Shown: one piece after another, positions 60,031 to 64,000 of the stretch
How positions within the stretch are numbered: the stretch's first letter is position 1
Layout of the letters: the number at the start of each line of letters is the position of its first letter
NCBI RefSeq assembly: GCF_902506265.1
Contig: NZ_LR733556.1
Location: forward strand, 62,001-126,000
Direction: 5' to 3'
Length of the DNA: 64,000 nt
From: Flavobacterium sp. 9AF
Lineage (GTDB): Bacteria; Bacteroidota; Bacteroidia; Flavobacteriales; Flavobacteriaceae
Position numbers and translations under genes: made by a program
The notes under the pieces: model-generated
What the model saw: the letters and a program-made list of their open reading frames with translations, nothing else
What the model was told of the DNA's origin: nothing
Database searches by the model: none

Positions 60031-61242
60031 ATGAAAAAAATATTTACCCTTATAACTTTAATTTTAACATTTATAGGTTTTGCTCAAACGCCTCAAAAAA
60101 TGAGCTATCAAGCAGTTGTTAGAGATGCAAGTGATGCATTAATTACTTCTACAACCGTAGGAATGCAAATCAGTATTTTACAAGGTTCTGCATCAGGTAC
60201 AGCAGTTTATATGGAAACACATACACCTACTACAAATGCAAATGGATTAGTAAGTGTTGAAATTGGTTCAGGATCAGTAGTTTCAGGAAATCTTTCTACA
60301 ATAGATTGGTCAACTGGGAATTATTACATCAAATCAGAAACTGATGTTGCTGGTGGAACAAATTATACTATTTCTGGTACAAGCCAACTTTTAAGCGTAC
60401 CTTATGCATTATATGCTGGCAAAGCTGCTGGAACATTATCTAACGGTGTTACAGCTGGAAATACACCCTATTGGAATGGTACCACTTGGGTGACTAATGG
60501 AAACAATTTTTATAATAATGGTGCAAATATTGGTATAGGTACTACAAATCCTACTTCTGCTAAATTAGTAATAAACGGTGGTAGTGCTGGACAACAAGGA
60601 TTAGATTTAGCTACCCATGATAGTTATGCTAATATGAGAGTAATTCAAAATACAAATAGTTTAATAGATAAAGACTTATATCTTGGGTATAATAGTGGTA
60701 ATACTAGTAAGCTTCATTTGTATTCTGCTAATAACGAAACTGTTACAGTGTCAAACAATATGGTGGGACTTAATAACAACAATCCTCAAGCTAGGTTAGA
60801 TGTTAATGGGAATGTTAAAATTGTTGATGGAACACAAGGTGCTGGAAAAGTTTTAACTTCAGACGCTAATGGTGTAGCTTCTTGGGCAAATCCTGTAGCT
60901 ACAGCTCCATACTACAGCTTTGTAACAGGTAACAATCAACAAATGACTTTTCCTGTAGGAGATACATCTGCAATGTTAATGGTTTCTTTGAAAGAAAATT
61001 GTATAGCATCTAAAGGAGCTGTAGCTACTATTTATTATGATGCAACTAGTAATACTGTAAATATTTTAAATACAAGTGCAAATGCAACTTTAGTAACAAC
61101 TAGTGCTAATGTTATGCAATTAAATAATGGATGCGTGCCTATGACTTTTACATTTAGTATAAACAATGGTATTCTTACAATTGCTGTAGGAGGTGATCCA
61201 GGAGGAGTTATAACTTCTAAATGGATTGTTTTAGGAGTATAA
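60031..61242 (+). CDS. Exported fibre-like repetitive protein
   Basis: The 403-residue protein has a signal peptide (MKKIFTLITLILTFIGFAQ) followed by QKMSYQAVVRDASDALI, a segment typical of a family often found with tail-fibre-like exported proteins. The central part has GNTPYWNGTTWVTNGNNFYN and NIGIGTTNPTSAKLVING, then NNPQARLDVNGNVKI, the phage tail-fibre and trimerising beta-helix type seen upstream of S74 peptidase domains. No S74 chaperone and no type IX sorting domain is present. The C-terminal ~110 residues form a different globular domain. It may rely on the cargo protein 5 bp upstream for attachment. Confidence 0.7.
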   Translation: MKKIFTLITLILTFIGFAQTPQKMSYQAVVRDASDALITSTTVGMQISILQGSASGTAVYMETHTPTTNANGLVSVEIGSGSVVSGNLSTIDWSTGNYYIKSETDVAGGTNYTISGTSQLLSVPYALYAGKAAGTLSNGVTAGNTPYWNGTTWVTNGNNFYNNGANIGIGTTNPTSAKLVINGGSAGQQGLDLATHDSYANMRVIQNTNSLIDKDLYLGYNSGNTSKLHLYSANNETVTVSNNMVGLNNNNPQARLDVNGNVKIVDGTQGAGKVLTSDANGVASWANPVATAPYYSFVTGNNQQMTFPVGDTSAMLMVSLKENCIASKGAVATIYYDATSNTVNILNTSANATLVTTSANVMQLNNGCVPMTFTFSINNGILTIAVGGDPGGVITSKWIVLGV

Positions 61243-61257
61243 ATTTAAAATATAAAA

Positions 61258-61284
61258 AATAGAGAAGACTAATTCTTCTCTATT
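61258..61284 (+). terminator. Terminator after the fibre-like gene
   Basis: AATAGAGAAGA (61258-61268) pairs with TCTTCTCTATT (61274-61284), a perfect 11-bp stem followed by CTTTTTT. Confidence 0.85.
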
Positions 61285-61316
61285 CTTTTTTAAAGAAACA
61301 ATTAAACTATAATACT

Positions 61317-61718
61317 ATGAACACAAAAGACAAGACTACTCCTCCAGGAAATTTAGTGCCAGAAGTTAGTTTTTCAAAATTAGAAACTAATATCACATTC
61401 CCAAACCCAAGACCTTCGACTCCTTTTCCTCCACTAGTACAAACTTATTTTGAAAACAAGCAACTTCAAGTAAATGCTGTAGTTTTAATAAACTCGCAAG
61501 CAGGAATTAATGAGATAGAAATATATTATGATGCTAATTCAACTATACCTAATTTCTATGTAACTTATGATGCTACTGAAATGCCTTCTACTAACTTTAC
61601 GCTATATCAAGTAAATTTTAGTGTTTCAATAGATTGTCAACCTGAAACTATTCAAACTGTAGTTTGGAATGAAGATCCAGAAACTTCTAGAGGAACGATT
61701 ACAACAGTTCAACCTTAA
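61317..61718 (+). CDS. Orphan protein without signal peptide
   Basis: I do not recognise this 133-residue protein. It has no signal peptide or membrane helix. The N-terminal third is Pro-rich (TTPPGNLVPEVSFSK, FPNPRPSTPFPPLVQTYF). The rest is beta-strand-like with IEIYYDANSTIPNFYVTYDA and VNFSVSIDCQPETIQTVVW, containing a single Cys. It is bounded by terminators at 61258 and 61742, so it is transcribed alone from a promoter I could not define. It is real rather than a chance frame, given its bracketing terminators and codon use like its neighbours. Confidence 0.6.
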   Translation: MNTKDKTTPPGNLVPEVSFSKLETNITFPNPRPSTPFPPLVQTYFENKQLQVNAVVLINSQAGINEIEIYYDANSTIPNFYVTYDATEMPSTNFTLYQVNFSVSIDCQPETIQTVVWNEDPETSRGTITTVQP

Positions 61719-61741
61719 TGATAATTAAAAATAAACTAAAG

Positions 61742-61767
61742 AAAACAGAAGTTTTGGCTTCTGTTTT
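61742..61767 (+). terminator. Terminator after the orphan gene
   Basis: AAAACAGAAG (61742-61751) pairs with CTTCTGTTTT (61758-61767) and is followed by TTTTT. Confidence 0.85.
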
Positions 61768-61810
61768 TTTTTGTATTAAAAATAAGTAAATTGCTTTCAA
61801 ATTGTAGCAA

Positions 61811-63550
61811 ATGAAAACTCTTTATAATGTTGTAGTTGTTTTGTTTTTTTTGAATTTTTCAGTTTTTTCACAAAATAATAAGGAGAATGAAGAGTTTGAA
61901 AAACAAATTAAAATTAAAACAAATCAATTGTTAAAAAAAAATGATTTTAAGAAAGCAGAATTCTTTTTTTTAGAAAAAAATTGGGATTCTACTTTATTTT
62001 ATTCTATGAAACAATTGAGTAGAAATGAAAAAAATGAAGAACTAAACAATTATTGTCATTTTTTTAGAGGTGTTAGTTTTAAACAAAAGAAACTGTTTCT
62101 AGAAAGTCTGAAAGAACTTAATTTGATTAATGAAAAATTTTACTTTAACTATAGTGTAATAATGCTTTTAGGAGAAGTAACTTTAGAATTAAAGGATTTC
62201 AAAAAAGCGAATGATTATTTCAAGCAATTAGAAAATGTAGAAAATCTTGAATTTTATGGAATAAAAAAAAGTACCATACAGCATAATTTGGGGATTAGTT
62301 ATATTCATTTAAAAGAATTTGAAAAAGCAGAAAATTATTTGCTTCAGAGTGCTGCCTTACAAGAAAGTGAAAAAGATACCCTCCTTTTAGTTGGGTCTTA
62401 TGGTGATATTGCTAATTTATATTATGAACAATACAAAGATAATTTAGCAATTCCATATTTTATAAAAGCTTATGAACTAGCAAAAAACACAAAAGATTTT
62501 AAACTTAAATTTCATACAGCAAATAATATGTCTGTTGTGGAAGAGAATAGAAAAAATCCCATAAAGGCTTTAGAGTATCGAAAAGAATTGGAAAAATGGA
62601 AAGATTCTTTAAATGATCAAAATAAAATATGGGAAGTTGCACAATTGGAAAAACAATTCGCTGTCAAAGAAAAACAGAAAGAAGTTAGTTTGTTGCAAGC
62701 AGAAAATAAAATAAAAAAGGCACAAAGAAACCTGTTTTTTTATTCTGCTTTAGCATTACTAGCATTACTTGGAACCGTAGTTTATTTTTATAAAGAAAAA
62801 GTAAAAACAAATAGCATCATCTTGGCTCAAAAAGAAAATCTAAATGAGTTAAATGCTACTAAAGACAAATTGTTTTCTATTGTAAGTCACGATCTTAGGT
62901 CGTCTGTAAATACGATGAAAACAAGTAATGCTAAACTGTTAGAAAAATTAGCGACAAAGGATTGGGATGAATTAGATACATTGCTTCATCAAAATAATAG
63001 TATTGCAAATAGCACTTACAACTTACTAGATAACTTGTTACATTGGGCCTTATTACAAACGAAACAATCTTATTTTGAAATTACTTCGCAAAGGTTGTTT
63101 TTTATAGTAGAACAAGTGGCTTATAATTACTTACCTTTAATGGAAGAAAAAAAGATTCATTTTAAGAATGAAGTTAGCAAAAAGGAAATTGTTTTAGTAG
63201 ACCAAGAATCATTAAAACTGATTTTAAGAAATTTTCTAGATAATGCTATTAAATTTTCAAATGAAAAAGGATTTATAAAAATTTATTCTGAAAGTAATGA
63301 TGAAGAAAATTGTTCTTTAATAATTGAAGATAATGGGATAGGCATGAGTGAAACAACAAGATTATCTCTTTTAAAAGAAACAACTCTGCTTTCCAAAAAA
63401 GAGAATGAAAAGAGTATCGGTACAGGTTTAGGTATGCAATTATGTAAATCTATGATTAGTAAAAATAAAGGGAAATTAGATATACAAAGCGAATTAGGAA
63501 AAGGAACAAAAATCATTGTATCTTTGCCCAAAAAGGAATCTAATGGATAA
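61811..63550 (+). CDS. TPR-containing sensor histidine kinase
   Basis: The 579-residue protein has a signal peptide (MKTLYNVVVVLFFLNFSVFS), then periplasmic TPR-like helical repeats (about 30-290), with NLGISYIHLKEFEKAENYLL and IANLYYEQYKDNLAIPYFIK as examples. A membrane helix (about 308-330) and a coiled coil lead to a HisKA domain with phospho-His360 in LFSIVSHDLRSS. The HATPase domain has FLDNAIKFSNEKG (N box, near residue 478), EDNGIGMSE (G1) and IGTGLGMQLCKSM. TPR sensors probably detect protein or peptide ligands. Its stop overlaps the start of the response regulator gene by 8 bp, so the pair is translationally coupled. Confidence 0.92.
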   Translation: MKTLYNVVVVLFFLNFSVFSQNNKENEEFEKQIKIKTNQLLKKNDFKKAEFFFLEKNWDSTLFYSMKQLSRNEKNEELNNYCHFFRGVSFKQKKLFLESLKELNLINEKFYFNYSVIMLLGEVTLELKDFKKANDYFKQLENVENLEFYGIKKSTIQHNLGISYIHLKEFEKAENYLLQSAALQESEKDTLLLVGSYGDIANLYYEQYKDNLAIPYFIKAYELAKNTKDFKLKFHTANNMSVVEENRKNPIKALEYRKELEKWKDSLNDQNKIWEVAQLEKQFAVKEKQKEVSLLQAENKIKKAQRNLFFYSALALLALLGTVVYFYKEKVKTNSIILAQKENLNELNATKDKLFSIVSHDLRSSVNTMKTSNAKLLEKLATKDWDELDTLLHQNNSIANSTYNLLDNLLHWALLQTKQSYFEITSQRLFFIVEQVAYNYLPLMEEKKIHFKNEVSKKEIVLVDQESLKLILRNFLDNAIKFSNEKGFIKIYSESNDEENCSLIIEDNGIGMSETTRLSLLKETTLLSKKENEKSIGTGLGMQLCKSMISKNKGKLDIQSELGKGTKIIVSLPKKESNG

Positions 63551-64000
63551 TATTAATGTGCTAATTATAGAAGATACACCTTCCGAAAGTGAAGCATTAA
63601 TTAAAGTATTAAATGCAAATAACTATAATATTGTAGGCGTTGCAACAAATCATAAAGAGGCTTTATCCATGTTTTATAGCACTAAAGTAGATATAGTAAT
63701 TATTGATATTTTTTTAAATGGTTCACCTGATGGAATTGCATTTGCAGAAACCATAAATGTGGTGCCTAACGCTTCTAAACCTTTTGTGTTTTTAACAAGT
63801 TCTTCCGATAGGCAAATATTTGAAAGAGCGAAACTAACAAAGCCTTTTAGCTATCTAATGAAACCTTTTAACGAGCTAGAGTTATTGTATGCTTTAGAAT
63901 TAGCAGTCGAAAAGTTTTACAATCAAACAGATGTTTTTCTTAGTGACGAAGAAAATACGGTTATTAGCGACGATTATTTGTTTATTAAAAAGGGGAAATC
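63543..64000 (+). CDS. Response regulator, probably LytTR type (3' truncated by window edge)
   Basis: The ATG at 63543 lies inside the end of the kinase gene, and the frame is open to the window end. The visible 152 residues contain a receiver domain: VLIIEDTPSES (acidic pocket), phosphoacceptor Asp55 in VIIDIFLNGSPDG, VFLTSSSD (Thr) and YLMKPFNE (Lys). After a linker the sequence reads ISDDYLFIKKGK, which looks like the start of a LytTR domain. The DNA-binding part is cut off, so that assignment is inferred. It is the partner of the TPR kinase. Confidence 0.85.
   Translation, partial: MDNINVLIIEDTPSESEALIKVLNANNYNIVGVATNHKEALSMFYSTKVDIVIIDIFLNGSPDGIAFAETINVVPNASKPFVFLTSSSDRQIFERAKLTKPFSYLMKPFNELELLYALELAVEKFYNQTDVFLSDEENTVISDDYLFIKKGK

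Overview
The window is about 30% GC and reads as the chromosome of a Flavobacteriaceae bacterium (Flavobacterium-like). The evidence is the gliding and type IX secretion genes gldJ, porU and porV, several proteins with type IX C-terminal sorting domains, promoters of the Bacteroidetes TAnnTTTG type, few Shine-Dalgarno sequences, and flavobacterial intergenic repeats. No rRNA, tRNA, CRISPR array, prophage or intact insertion sequence was seen.

Layout. 1-2352: end of a glycosyltransferase gene and two tandem paralogous AraC regulators. 2359-11457: an AhpD-like protein, a DM13 sorting-domain protein, a GH113-like hydrolase with a single-POTRA Omp85 protein on the other strand, a lipoprotein with a duplicated domain, an outer-membrane protein, an FAD oxidoreductase and a NosR-like polyferredoxin. 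11575-15507: a four-gene cluster for polyprenol-linked or membrane glycosylation. 15518-28289: murF, gldJ, porU, porV, cdd, pdhA, pdhC and an M28 peptidase. 28367-39729: mostly housekeeping genes (SDR, VanW, methyltransferases, SprT-like, ManC-type enzyme, DUF389, MlaEF-like ABC transporter, glycosyltransferase, amidohydrolase, FabH-like) with two dispersed repeats. 39918-47117: a propeller-type histidine kinase, its LytTR response regulator, two type IX cargo proteins and a lipoprotein. 47192-50576: truncated haemoglobin and gcvP. 50768-59142: poorly characterised membrane, lipoprotein and exported genes. 59540-64000: a cargo protein, a fibre-like protein, a small orphan and a TPR histidine kinase with the start of its response regulator.

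The most interesting signals are regulatory. (1) Three promoters, at the kinase gene and at the two cargo genes beside it, each carry a 21-bp-period direct repeat (TTTAGAAGTT type) exactly 28 bp upstream of a -7 box. This fits LytTR binding and suggests a self-contained sensor, regulator and surface-protein circuit. (2) Three promoters in the first 7 kb (AhpD-like, DM13 and duplicated-domain lipoprotein genes) share an extended box, AAATTGAYAANTATYAR, at an identical 53-bp distance from an imperfect -7 box. The two AraC genes next to them are candidate regulators, although one copy is also a perfect FNR-type palindrome. (3) Two exact copies of TACGTGTAAATACGTA, 32 bp apart, abut the promoter of an orphan lipoprotein that has a paralogue directly downstream.

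Functional names rest on visible motifs and family recognition; no database search was run. Regulatory assignments are inferences from repeated sequence and spacing.
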